This document shows positions 1 to 12,059 of a stretch of 64,000 bases of DNA, piece by piece (position 1 is the first letter of the stretch; each line of letters begins with the position of its first letter). A program made the position numbers and the translations under genes. This DNA comes from Gaeumannomyces sp. JS-464. Lineage: Eukaryota; Ascomycota; Sordariomycetes; Magnaporthales; Magnaporthaceae. A model generated the notes under the pieces. It searched no databases and was not told the origin of the DNA. It worked only from the letters and a program-made list of their open reading frames with translations. The stretch is from the NCBI GenBank assembly GCA_002197995.1, contig NGZR01000007.1:826399-890398 (forward strand), in the 5' to 3' direction.

Positions 1-89
1 GCTGTTGAGGCGGGGCCGGCGGGGAGCGCCGAGGCAACGGCGGCCAGGCCGGCCACGACGAGACCGGCGGTCTTCATGATCGAAGGCAT
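1..89 (-). CDS. N-terminus of a secreted protein (partial, runs off the window)
   Basis: Reading the minus strand from an ATG at 89 gives 29 codons with a textbook signal peptide: a short basic start (MPSIMKTAG), a hydrophobic core (LVVAGLAAVA) and a small-residue cleavage region (SALPAGPAS). The frame is open to the window edge. A TATA-like run lies about 190 bp upstream. The mature protein lies outside the window, so its function cannot be named. The predicted destination is the secretory pathway. Too little sequence is present to exclude a GPI-anchored or vacuolar protein. Confidence 0.6.
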   Translation of the reverse strand, partial: MPSIMKTAGLVVAGLAAVASALPAGPAST

Positions 90-272
90 CTTGTTGACTA
101 TGTGTCTTCTCCTTGTTCCTTTCCCTCTGTTCCTATTTCCTTCCTCTTGAGACCTCCTGCTAGCAGTGGAGACTTCGAGTGAGTGACTTTGTTTCTGGCC
201 AGAGAAGTTATTCAGATGAAGCAGCCCGGCTGTTTGGGAAGTGGTTGTTAACGGTTGGAAGAATTAGGGGTA

Positions 273-290
273 TTATATGGGGTATATAAA
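273..290 (-). promoter_or_regulatory. TATA-like element upstream of the partial secreted gene
   Basis: TTATAT (273-278) and TATATAAA (283-290) form an AT-rich core in GC-rich surroundings, 185-200 bp upstream of the ATG at 89 read on the minus strand. Position and composition fit a TATA box for a well-expressed secreted gene. This is inference only. Confidence 0.3.
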
Positions 291-1476
291 GGGACTGGAT
301 GGGGAAATAGAGAATGATGAGCAAAAAACCGATGATCCCAGTGAAAGCAGACCAGCGCTTTTTTTGGTAAGAAGTGAAGACGTAACGAAGGAGTGCGAAG
401 GGTGAGGAACAAGAAAGGGAGGGAGAGAGAGAGAAAAGCGAGCAGGTGAGGGGGAGGAGAGAAGCTTAAAACACCATGATGGGATCGAGGGAAACGAATG
501 GAGTGGATCCCAAGAAACCGAAGGATAGGCAAGAAAAAAAAAAAAAGGGCCGCTAATCTGAACCCTGCCGGGGCAAATCTCTTTCCGGACCGCGCACGCC
601 CTCTGCGTAAGTGTGGTTGCGCCTGAGACGGAAGCCCGGATGCAACGAGTTCCCCCAGAGAAGGGTCAAGGGAAAAAAAAGAGGAAACAGGGGGGCGAGC
701 AGCGGCAGGGGTTGATTTAGCTCGTGTGGGGCATTGGCAAATCCCCCACCAGGCGGCTACGTCGCTTTCCGGCGACCGGCTTCCCGCACAGCGGGTGCTG
801 CGAAAAGAGGGTTTGAATCGAGACAACAATGCGAGGAGCGATGGGAGGACTAGGAGGCGCTTCCCTGCGTGTGTGTGGGGGTGCTGTCTCGCTTAGCGAA
901 TGCCAGGGAAGCCTCGCGCAGGTCGGCACTTGGGCTTCCAGTGCCAGCCAGCCCTTCGATCTGATGGCGACTCGTGATGGCAGGCGACCTGATCGGCCTG
1001 CCTCGCACGCACGGCGGAGCGGATCCTCGGCTGCGGCACGAGCTCTGCCAACGGCGGCCGTGTCGTGCCAACCAGCCGGGTCCCTCTACCTTCCTAGCTG
1101 GCAGCGCGATAGAAGCTGCTCCATGCCTCGTCCTTCTCCTTCTCTCTCTCTCTGCCCACTAAGCAACGACACCTCAGGTAAGGTGGGCTCTCTTGGCGGG
1201 GCGACTTAGCCGCGGCACCGTCGACAGCACTAAGTCATCCCTTTTCTTCTTCAGACGTCGAGCGCCAGAGTGCCACAGGCAAGGCATTAGGACGGATGAG
1301 GGGCCTGTCGACCGGGGTCGCGTTTTTGCCGTCCTGGCGGCTGGGCGCGTTCGGATGGCAGGACGAGCGAGAGTCTCAACTCGCGGGAAGGGAAGGACAC
1401 GCAAGCACATGGACGCGCCGCCACCACCCGCTCGCTGCCACTAGTAAGTCGCCGCCGCCACCAGCCAGCGCCCTGG

Positions 1477-1517
1477 CCACCCACACCCACACCCACACCC
1501 GCACCCGCACCCGCACA
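1477..1517. repeat. (R)CACCC hexamer microsatellite
   Basis: About six head-to-tail copies of a 6-bp unit, first ACACCC then GCACCC. Local simple repeat; no function is evident. Confidence 0.8.
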
Positions 1518-4500
1518 AGGCACATGGAGCCTCGTCCGGATGGAGGACGAACCTGTTTCGTTTCCCGGGAGCCTGCCTCGTTCGGGCTGGGTCTGCTGCT
1601 GCTACAAGGGGAGAGGCGGCGGGGCAGCGACAGCGACGGGGTCGACGACGGAAAGCGGGACGCGCGACACAATAAGGTCTCTGGAGCCAAAGAAAGAAAA
1701 GAAAAGAAAAGAGGAGCCCCAGTCCCCGCAGAGGGGAACAAAAACAGCCGCCGAGGCCAATGAGAATGCGCGGCGTTCAGAAACGAGATGGGATGAAAAT
1801 CGGCGACCGGGGGGCTGGAGAGGTGGGCATCCCGGCGTTTGCGAGGCTACTTGGGCAGCGAGTTCAATTTTTTTTTATTTTACTTTTTGGCTCGGCATCT
1901 CCATCCCGCCCTGGCTGCAGGTCCAGCTTCAGCGCAGGGTCGCAGCAAACGCGGGACTCCAGGCGAGCACGGAGGCTGGCGCTATGCCTGATTAGGCTTG
2001 GTGCTTCTAGCGCGGTGGGGTCTGCGTCGCGTGCGGCTCCAACGGCAGCGGCCAGGGCGCCCTTGTCGCGGGCCAGGCTCTGTGACCTCATCCTGTCTCA
2101 GGCTCGTTTCGGGCGGCGGACCGTGTGGCAGCCGAGGCGGCGCCCTCGAGTCTGCGACACGATTGGGCGTGTTGGGTGGTAGCTGGCATCGGCGGCCTGT
2201 CGGGTGCACCCTCGACAATCTCTGTTTGCTGCGCGCGGCTATGTACAACGGCCTCCAACAGGGGATCTGCATGTTTCGCCCATGGCGAATTCCACTGATA
2301 CATGCTAGCAGACACCTGCAGCCGCCATTGTTTCCCACCGGTCCTTTGGCTTGGCACGTCATCTCTCTCCTGCTCGGCTTGCGGGCCCCAATCTTGCGTC
2401 AAATAGAGGGCGTGGCCGCCAGGAAACAAAAGCCACACAATAACCGTTCCGGGTCAGCTTGTTTGACGTGCTTACTTTAGGTTTGGCACGCCAAGAGCCC
2501 GCCGGGCCAAGCTTCTAGCTTATCTCCACCGATCCTGACCTTGCATCGTCACCCCCAGTTTCTCTTCTCTACATACCTAGTTATGGGGCTTCGGGGCCTG
2601 CGTGATACCGCACCCAGAAGCAACCCAGGAGGAAAAATCCCCGTAAGCGAGATCAAAAACGCTGGAGATTGGAGGGTCGGCAGAGCAACCGTGACATCCA
2701 TCTCACGCGCCGCCTTGTCCGTTCTGTCGACGAGCCTCTCGCAACGGCGAAGACACGGTGCCACTTGTCATGTTGCAACGCACCGACTCCCCTTCGAGAT
2801 CTCCGCTTGTCTTTTTGACTGCGGTCGGTGCGCGAGATGGGGAAAGAGGGCCACTAGGAAAAAAGAGACCAGCGGTGAGTTGGGACAAAGAAGGACAGGA
2901 ATAGAGGGCCCAGGCCACACGCCGCCGTCGTTCGTTGACAGTCGATGTTGTCATGGCGCTTCTGGGTCACCTGGGAGACTTCGGCGGAGCGTGGCAATGA
3001 GACGGATGGTACCGTACCTGCAGATCCAATGCCTGGGCAATTCTTGTACCACGCTTGACTATCGCGCAGCTCACCAACTTTGGGGTGCCGGCCCGATCAT
3101 CTGGGTTCCGTCCCCTCGAGCCGCAGCTATCAATCAGTCAGTCGGTCGATCTCTTCCCCCTCGATGGCTCTCTGCTGGCTTGCTCGGCCCGTGATCGGAT
3201 AAAAATGTGAGATGGGAGGGGAGAGGCTCCTCACACAGGGGTGGCCTGCGCGGAAGCATCACCCCAATTCGAGCCGGCCCAAAGGGAGGGCCGCACGGAG
3301 GGCGGTCCCCAGATCGTTTCCGACAACGGCTGCGTCTTACAAGCCTCACCATCTCGTTTTTCTTTCTTCAGCTCTATCCCTCCTTCCCCCTGCCGGACGA
3401 ACCCCTGCTCGCTGGGCTGACCCGTCCCTGCATTTCCCTTGTCCTACACACACAATCCACGACGCATATCCTCCGTCTTTTTTTGTGTGTTGCACATGCC
3501 AAGGCCTCCCCTCTCTCGCCCGATTCCCAATTTATCCAATGTCTCGAGGATGTTCATCCGAGTGTTAGAATGAATCAAGCCGAGGGTCCGCGTTCTATCT
3601 GCCTACGGCAAGGCTTGGCGCTGGGCCCTTGTGGATGTGTGTTGGTTCACGGCGAGATACGTACCGAGTACCGACCTATCTATGTATATGCCCGACCACC
3701 CAGCTAGATTGGCCAGCGGGATCTTACTGGCCTCACCTATCTGTGACCCAGATAGGAACCTCCAGTGGCCGCCCATGCATGCAACCGCAGGAGTCACCTC
3801 GGGTGCAACCGAACCTTATGCACGCACCCGCCGGACGAAAGACAGGTGGCCGCCGTTCTTGTTGACCCAGGTGCCACATAAAGAGAGAGAGAGAGCCGCA
3901 GATACAGACAGACCCAATCAAGTACTGATATTGACCGCTCGTCCCCAAGCAGCGGGCAGGAAGACCGTTTGTTTGTCTTTCACCGCCACGTCTCCCCGGC
4001 CTTCCAAGTCCCCGGTTGCAGATCCGACAACTTTTGGACCCGGCCCGCCTTTGTCATCGGACATATTCCGTGTCGGCGCGGAGATCATGCGCCGCCATGG
4101 TGATTTGCTAGGAAAGGCCGTTCTGTCCCGGACGCAAATTGCACGCAAAGACGCGGCGTTCGACACGCGATACTTAGGTATCTATCCAGCCCTTCCTTTG
4201 TCCATGGCCTCTTAGATATTGCGCCCGGCCTCTACCGTCGGGGCTAAAAACAAACACCCTCACAAACGGGAAACGTACTTTTTCCCCGAGCATCTGATGG
4301 CATTTTGACACTTCTCACCGTCCCGTCCTTTCGCTTATGCGGCTAGTCCGGTTCCGATCCACCCACCGCTGTTATAGCGGTCGAGAGAGGTCCGTGGCAA
4401 GCAAAGCATTAATCTGACATAGACCATACCCTCCCCGATCTGGTAGCGCAGCGAAGTTGGAAATTGTCGGGGCAAATTGTCCACCCCATCTCGATGATTT

Positions 4501-5169
4501 GGCTCTCCCCCAACCGGTCATTTTATTTATTGTTTTGTTTTTGCACGCTTAAACGTCTCCCTCCGCCTATGTTTCCCTCCACGTTGGTCGACACCCACAG
4601 CCAATGTATGGCAACCCGAAACAGTCAGGATATAAACAGCCGAGACTTCCCTGCCCTCCCATCCAAGCTGCTCCTAGCTCTACAACTCGGCGTGGCCACC
4701 CGACTCAGATATCAAGATTCTTGGTCCACCAGCACCCCAACACAAAATAGATGCTCTCCACCATTAGCTTTCTATGAAAGCTCATCATTGCTATTGCCTC
4801 GTTCTAATACTATGGCTGCCCTCCAGGAACTGGATATGCGGGCATATCAACAAACGGCGACAGGGACTGAGGCCGACGATAACCACCCACGTTTGAAGCC
4901 TCCGATAACATTCTCACAAACCGTCTGTCCTCACTCTTGCCATCTTGTTACCACTTTGAACCGTGTACCGACTTTTTGCGTCCCGGCGAAACTCGTTTCC
5001 TGAGCCGCCAGAGGACGTTCCATTTACGTAACTCCACGGCCCATTTCTGCTCATCATTCCATGTGTATAACGCCCGCTTCCTTTCCACCACGGTTGTGAT
5101 CAAGCAAATCCCGTCGATAGCAAGGCCCGCCACGCTCAGCAAACAGAATGGTAGGCAGTCGCCTACATC

Positions 5170-8100
5170 TTACAGGGCGTAGGGGTTCAGAGACCGGATA
5201 GTCAGGCATCTATAGAATAGTGGGTTAGAATCAACAACTCAAATCGAGAGAGAATATGGACATTTCAACTTACGGTGGGCTCTTGCTGAGATCCGTCTTA
5301 AGGATCACAGGGACCCTCGTCATCTCCGTCACGTCCTGGATGTACTCGCCGCCCTCCTCCCGCAGCTTAAACAGCTTCAGGTACTTCTCCTTGTTGGACA
5401 GGCGAGACTCCGGAGGGTCAGAAACCGGCACCTTGGACTCTGACTTGGTGCGATGCAGAGTGCCCATAGCGGACGACGAGGTCCTAGCCGGCGAACCCGG
5501 GACGCTCTGGGTTGGCCGCTCAGCCAAAGAGGCGCCGGCCATGGCCTCAGTGACGTCCGAGGCGTTGTCATCATCGTCATCGAAGAGGGCATCCACATCA
5601 TCAGTAGAGATGGTGCCAGTCTCCGTCTGCTTGCGAGTGGCCTCCTCCCGCTCCTTCTTGGCACGCTCGGCCTCCTCGGCCTGGCGGGCTGCGGCGATCG
5701 CGTTGCTGACCCTCTGGGATGCCGCCGCCTTGGGGCGCTCATCCTCGGGCACGTAGGCCGAGCTGGGGACACCCTTCTCCCAGTATAGCTCCAGCACGCG
5801 CTTCTCCTTGCGGAATTCAGCCTTCTTCAGGGGGAGCTGGTCGCAGTGCACACGCTTCTCGAAGCCCCACTCGGGAATGAGCACGTCGAACGCGGACTCG
5901 TACACGCAGATGACGATGCCCTCGCTGATGAGGTCGCCGTGTGTCTCCTGCCTGGTCTTGTCCATGCCGCGGCAGGACTCGATGTGGATGCTCTGCTCCT
6001 GGGCGTTCTGTGCCGACTCCTTCTTGGTGTTACAAGACTCGACGGTCTTGACAAGGTTCTCGAGATCCTCGGTGTACTCTGTCTTGCCGTCCGAGAGAAT
6101 CGAGTCGAGCTGGCGGTGAACCATGACGTCGGCGTACCGCCGAGTCGGGCTGGTAAAGTGAGTGTAGAGCGGCAGGTTCAGCGCGTAATGCGGCCAAAGC
6201 TGCTTGGCGGTCTTGCCGGCAATGAAGTATTTGGCCCTCTGCATCGACTTCAACAGAAGCGTCTCCATACCCTTGCGGATGTCCTCGTCCTCCACCTTGA
6301 ACAGGCTGTTTTGAAGAGCACCGCTGCTCGAGGTGTCGATCTCGGCCGAGCGCCGTCAGGCGCTCGCCAATCGTCTGGAGACGACGAGGGTTCGGCGCAC
6401 CCTGCCTCCGGAGGAGCGCCTTTTCGGGCAGAGCCTCGGCGAGACGTTGGGCAACAGCCGCGTTGGTCTTGTGCATGAGCTCTTCGACAAGCTCCGTCGC
6501 CGGGGTGGAATCGAAGATGTTGTGCTCCAGGGGAATATTCTCGTCATCAAGTTGCTTGAACAGACGCAGGGGGATATGACCTCGCCGCCAGCACCGAGAC
6601 GAGCCTCACGGAATTTTTGGGCAACAGCCTACAGATGGAAGAAGGGTTAGCAAATGCGATGATACTGGCTTCGTAGGATACACCCATTGGGACGGTGTTA
6701 GACGGCGAGGCAAACTTACGTTCAAGATCTGAACGTCCTTCTGAGGGACAGAGTCATGGCTGTACCCAGACTCCGAGAGGGCGGCGTTGATCTGCTTGAG
6801 GCTGAGCTTGCCAGCAGGCTTTACCACACTCTTTCCGATCCAAGTATCGCCCTCCGCAACCGCCCCATTGTGCGGGTTGACCTGGAAGACGACACTGACG
6901 GTCAGGCGCTCGTCGCAAGGGGTAAGAGAGCAGACCTCCTTCGCCAGCTTAGGGGGCAGGAGAGCGCAGGTCCTGTTGACCAGGTGCACAGCGGTGCCAC
7001 GCTTCTTGGCCTCGCGGTCGACGAGTGAGTTGGGCTTGATGAAGTGCGCCACGTCGGCCACGTGGACACCAATCTCAATCTTGCCATCCGGCCTGGTCTT
7101 GACATGAACCGCGTTGCCGAGCTCGGTGGAGCCGTCCAAGTCCAGCGTGAAGGTCTTCTCGTCCCGGTAGTCCCTCCGCTCAGCGATGGCGGCCTCATCC
7201 TCCTTAGCGATGGACCAGTCCTGAAGACCAACGCTGCGCAGCACGGCGTCAGAGAACTCATCGGACGAGAAGTTGTTGTCGCGAAGAAGCGCGTCCGTCT
7301 CAACCTTCAAGTCGCCCATCTTGCCCAGCTGCTCAACAAGGGTACCGAAGGGGTGCAGGGAGGTGATGGGCCAGCGCTTGATGCAAGCCACAAAGATGCG
7401 GTCTGCATAGTCTTGGTGCTTCTCAACGAAGTCCCGCGGGGCTTGCTCGGTCGGGATGGCGATGAGGGGAACACGCTTGTCGGTAGGCTTGAACCAGACA
7501 ATCTTGGGCTTCTCCTGGTGCCGGCTGTCCTGGTGCCGACCGCCATCCCGGGCAGCGCGCTCGGCCTCCTGCTTCTCCTTGGTGGCCTGGCTGCTGGGAC
7601 GCAGCAGACCTAGGGTGCCCGAGAACATCTGGCCAGCAACACGCTCGATGACGGCCACAATGTGACCAGCGTAGAGCGGCTTGGCCTCGTCGCTGATCTC
7701 CTCCTCCTCGACCAAGAGGAGACTTTGGCCCTCAACCTCCACATCATCGTTCTTCTTCTGGGTAGGTCGCTGCCGCAGGCTGCCGCGACGACGGATACCA
7801 CCCTCGCTAGGGGTGCCGTCCTCGCCGTTTGCGTTGCTTTGGCTTCCGTTGTTAGTCGAGCCAGAGCGGGTATCAGTGATGTCCTTGCGCTTCTTCTTCT
7901 CCTCCTTCTCTCGCTTCTGACCCCACACCTCATCGACATCAAGAAGCTCGACAGCCACCAGGTCGCCCTCCAGAGCGCGGTTCCGGTCTTTGCTGCCGCA
8001 AATAAAGATATCAGCGTCCAAAAGACCATCCTGGGTCGAGACGTAGGCGTCGCTGCGGTTCTTCTTGTTGACACGGAGAATACCAGACACAAGCTGTCCA

Positions 8101-9615
8101 TCTCCAAGAAGCGCCGGCAGGGTGGCCTGGGGAAGGTAAGGCGTGAACAGCGTCTTGCGCTGCTGCTGCTGAGGCTGCTGGCCCATCTGAGGGGCGTGCT
8201 GGCTGCCCTGCAGCCCAACCATGTGCTGGCCGTTCATCTGAGCAGCCTGGAGCGCCTGGAGTTGCTGGATCTGCAGCGGGGTAAGCTGCTGCTGGCCAGC
8301 GTACATGCCAGCCATGAGCATCTGGTTGGGCATCTGGACAAGGTGGGGCTGGCCGGGGTACTGGAAAGAGCCAACGGAGCCCTGGTTGACCGAGCCACGC
8401 GAGCGGTGCCCGGGCTGGAATCCCTGCTGCTGCGACTGTTGCTGATCACCTTGACCGTTCTGGTTGTTGCGCCAGTTGCCGTCAAAGTTGCGCGAGGATG
8501 ACCGGGCGTGTCCACCACGGCCACCCTCACCGGAAGAGCCACCGCGACCGCCCCCGCGTCCCACAGCCATGCTCTGGCTTCTGCCATGGGCACCGCCGCG
8601 GCCACCCCGGGCGGCCTGGCCTTGTGGTGCTTGGTTTTCAGCCGCAGGCTGCGCAGCAGGCTTGGCCTCCTCGTCCTGGGTCTCCGACGAACCTGAAGCG
8701 TTGGGGCCGGGGAACTGGAAACCCGAGGTGGTACGTTTCTGTTGGGCGAGCTCCGCCGCCTTTTTGGCATCGGCAAGGGCTAGCGAGTGTCTTCGCTGAT
8801 GACCGCCGCCGGAGCCGCCGCCACCACGGCCGCCTCGACCACCGCCACCGGCGTTGTTCTCGCGGCCCTGCCCCGAGGTGGTCTCGAAATTGAACCCGGC
8901 TCCAGCGGCACCCGAGGACGGAGCAGGCGGAGGGCCCATGCCCATGTTGGGAAGAGCCGACTGATTGCGGCGATGTGAAAGGGCGGGAGCCGCCGCTTGC
9001 TGCATGGCAACTTGTTGCTGTTGAAGCTGACCAGGGAACTGGAATCCGGCCTGCGGAGCCATGGCGGGTTGCAAAGGATTGAAAGCACCGCCAGGCATGG
9101 CCTGCCCCGGCTGGATCATGCCCAGGTTGACATATTGTTGGTGTGAGGCTTGAAGAGCCTGCTGCTGCTGTTGCAACAACTCGATCTGCTGCTGGATAGC
9201 AAGCTGCTCCACTGCGGCGAGGCGGACGAGGACACGTCAGCAGGTGAAAGGGCCTTGACGAGGCTAGCACGCTAAGAGGTTGACGGCAAGGCAAACGGCC
9301 GGGGGATTGGGGGAAACTTGATATATCGGGGAGAAGAAGAAAGAAAAAGAGACGGAAAAAGAAATAAAAAATAAAAACTTATGATCCAAGTTCACACCCA
9401 GAGCTGGCTGTCCAGAAGAATAAAGTCCGAGATAGACTACGACGATGCCAAAAAGCACGACGAAAGAAGATGGATAGCTTACTGTTGGGATTGGCGAACA
9501 TGCTCATCAACGGCGTCAGCTCCGATGGGCTACGGCGATGAGCGATGTGCAGCCGGCGGCCAGTCGGCCCAGGAACACCCCCGGTGGGAGGTTGACTCTG
9601 CTGTTGCTGCTCCAT
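5170..9615 (-). CDS. ssd1: Ssd1/GUL-1 RNA-binding translational regulator (RNase II-like)
   Basis: Four exons: 9615-9483, 9211-6720, 6628-5274 and 5209-5170, with phases matching at every junction; about 1340 aa. The N-terminus (MEQQQQSQ, then GRRLHIAHRRSPSE) and the tiny last exon (LTIRSLNPYAL) match fungal Ssd1. Order: Q/RGG-rich disordered region, cold-shock-like domains, then an RNB domain. Where active RNase II/Dis3 enzymes carry the Asp cluster, this protein reads STELGNAVHV, so it should be catalytically dead, as known for Ssd1. The disordered part has five HxRxxS sites (such as HRRSPS, HRRNQS, HQRRHS) and two FQFP peptides (9033-9044, 8709-8720), the known phosphorylation and docking signals of NDR kinases Cbk1/COT-1. 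Two compensating frame breaks (G5 at 6569-6573 and near 6341-6351) bound about 75 shifted codons. Role: binding of cell-wall mRNAs, polarity and stress granules. Confidence 0.95.
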
Positions 9616-12059
9616 GATGGCGGATCAATTCCGAGCAGCACCTGGCAGTGCACGTCGAGAGCTCAACAGTAAAAAATTTCTCCCTCTTTTCGCGCGTGGC
9701 GATCAGAGTGTTTGTTTGCGGTGCGGTCGATGGATGTCTTGTTTTATGTGCAGTACGATGCGGTCGGAAGCGGGAGCTTGAAGCTTCGGGTCTGGATATC
9801 TGTGGGGTTGATGGGAGCAGGCTGAGGAGCTTGAGCCAGATGTTGGTAGGAAGACTGAAAGACGGCAGAGAGCTGTGGAACAATGCAGGCGTGGGGTTGG
9901 AAAGTGGGAAAGGAAGGTAAAAGGAGGGATGCGAACAGGGCAAGGAACGTGTGAGAGGGAGAGACTGGCTGCGTTGGCTGTAGGGATTGAAGAGGGGGTC
10001 AGGCACGATGGGTGAGGAGGAGTGCAGGAGGACAGAGGGAGGGAGAAGAAGTAGAGAAAGACAGAGTCGAGGCCGACAAAGTTGATGATGTAGGTCTGGC
10101 TTTCTCTGCATGCACCGGCTGTTGCCCCAGCTGGCGGGATTTTGCCTGGTTGCTTGGTCCATCACAACGCCCCCAGTCACCCCAAGAGGGCCAAAGGCCT
10201 GTGGACGCCCCACTCGAGCCGCCAAATAAGACGCACTGATCGCTGGCTAGCGGCCCACTACAGGAAACCCCCTCTGAGGAGAGCGGAGCACACCCCTTGC
10301 TGCGATTGGGAGAATTGACCCCTAGACATGGATTCGACAGCCCAAAGGTTGCAGTCGCTCGTCAGAATGGTGGCACGACCGTCACAATACGAGACCATCT
10401 TGAGCCTGTTGCCTGCCTGTCCTGTTATCGAAATTTGCCAACAAATTCTCGGCGGGCGGGCGGCCAAACATTGTCAGAGCCCAAGGGGACCATCACATCG
10501 CAGCGGCCGCCTTGCTCCCGTGCAGGCCTTGGGGATGGGGTTGTCTATTCTCGCACGGCTGGCGCCGCCTGCAGGCCGGGCTGATATTTGGGGACCACGG
10601 GCGCCCGAGGGATCCTGAAAGCATGACCTATTTGGATGCTTGCTAAATAAAGTTGACAGCTCGGCCTCCTCCAAGGGCACAGCTCGGTCTGTTTGCCAGT
10701 GAGCCCCACAGGCCTGGTAGCGCGCAGCGCAAGTATCCGAACTTTGCGCCCGGGATAATACTAGAGCTGCTGCGCAGCAACGCTGGAATCGGGGGTCTGG
10801 AACTTGCCGAATATGTCCTCTGCCGAGCTAGCAATCCCATCCCTCGACCAAGAGCCCATCGTTTGAACCAGGCTGTGTCTTCATCTGTGTCCTGCCTCGG
10901 GCGATGTGTCTTCATCCGAGGTACCTTGGCGCCGGTACCTCCCCCAGAGCTAGTAAATCGAGGATTCCCGGACATCCAATCGGAACAGACAAGTCCAGCC
11001 TGGTGGCTGAGAGACTGGGCAATCCGGTGCGCAGCACCAATTGGGCTATTTTCCGATGGGATTCATCCCGCCGCAATCCTGACGAGACATTGGATGTACG
11101 TATATGTTGATGACAGCAGACGTCAAGTGCTCCTGACATGCCAACCAGTCGGCCGGGGCGACATACAATGTTGTCACTAAAAGGTTGCCGGCTCGGAACT
11201 TTATGGGCCAAACAACAGTCGCTTCACATCCGATAGCCAAGCCATTTTGCGAAATCAATGAAAAGCAAGGGGAAAGGAAACCGCAAGGAGGAAAAAGAAA
11301 AGAAAAGCAACAAGAGGAATGAAAGAGGAACTGGAAGAAAGCCCGGCGTGAGGTGCACCAGTAACAAATTCTCGAGGGTAATTTTGTAGCTGTGTGTGCC
11401 GGCCAGCCTCGGGACAGGGCAGCTCGCCCAGGGAGCAGCGGTACTTGAGCTGCGTCGCTCCCAGGCTGCGGGATGTGACTGTGCCCCAGTCTCCATGGGG
11501 CGGTCGGTTAGACAAGGTAAAATGTTTGGAAACTCCAGGCCAGGTCACGTTTCATGTTACAATTCACAAACTCCGACGGGAGCCCCAAACGATCTCCGAG
11601 GCTGCTGCGCACGCACGGCTCAGCAAGGCCGCCTGGCCCAGACCAAAACTGGCCGCAAGAAACCAAGATTCAGGCCGGCCAGGCCCCCTGCTGTATCAGG
11701 TGATTGCGCCAACCTGACTGCCAGGCCAGCCCAACTGGGCCAAACCCCAGCAAGCCCAGCTCAGCGCGCCTCCCCGCACTCGCGCGGTGGCTGCATGCAG
11801 GGTGGCTGACCGCCTGCATCGAGCGCTGGCAGAATCCAACAGCATCCCAGCCCCCATTCGTCGGATTTGGCACGGTACAAAGGTCCCCATTGTAAAGTCG
11901 TGATTGCTTGTGCCATCCTCGACACAGAGCCGAGAACGTTTGGGGCCCGTCGCGTCGCCGTTGGTTTCCCTTTGCAGCCACCAGACACCGTATACGCACA
12001 CAGGCCGCCCGAATGGCTATGCTATAGCCTCTGCGCTCGGCCAGACACGACGTGCCACC
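9616..12059. other. Divergent spacer between ssd1 and gle1
   Basis: 2.4 kb with no supported gene. The ssd1-proximal 500 bp is strongly pyrimidine-rich in ssd1 sense and is likely leader and promoter. The remainder is mixed sequence with short unrelated open frames. Confidence 0.6.
9910..10060 (-). promoter_or_regulatory. Cluster of CNYTCNYT (Ssd1-type) motifs in the ssd1 leader
   Basis: Read in the sense of ssd1, the pyrimidine-rich upstream region has at least five exact CNYTCNYT matches: 9910-9917, 9921-9928, 9956-9963, 10036-10043 and 10053-10060. CNYUCNYU is the motif reported for yeast Ssd1 targets, usually in 5' leaders. Whether this DNA is transcribed into the ssd1 leader is not shown by the sequence. 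Such matches are also favoured by any C/T-rich tract. Confidence 0.35.

Larger units (their letters stand above)
90..5169. other. 5 kb stretch without a recognised gene
   Basis: No reading frame here has conserved motifs, plausible exon structure or a start context. The longest open frames (for example around 1.3-2.5 kb and 3.2-4.2 kb) overlap on both strands and read as low-complexity Arg/Pro/Ser. It contains pyrimidine and purine tracts, an ACACCC-type repeat at 1477-1517 and an A13 run near 534. It should hold the promoter of the gene at 1-89 and the 3' UTR of ssd1. Confidence 0.6.

Noticed and set aside
1296..1763. Overlapping open frames with His/Thr repeats
   Set aside because: Products of the CACCC microsatellite read in several frames.
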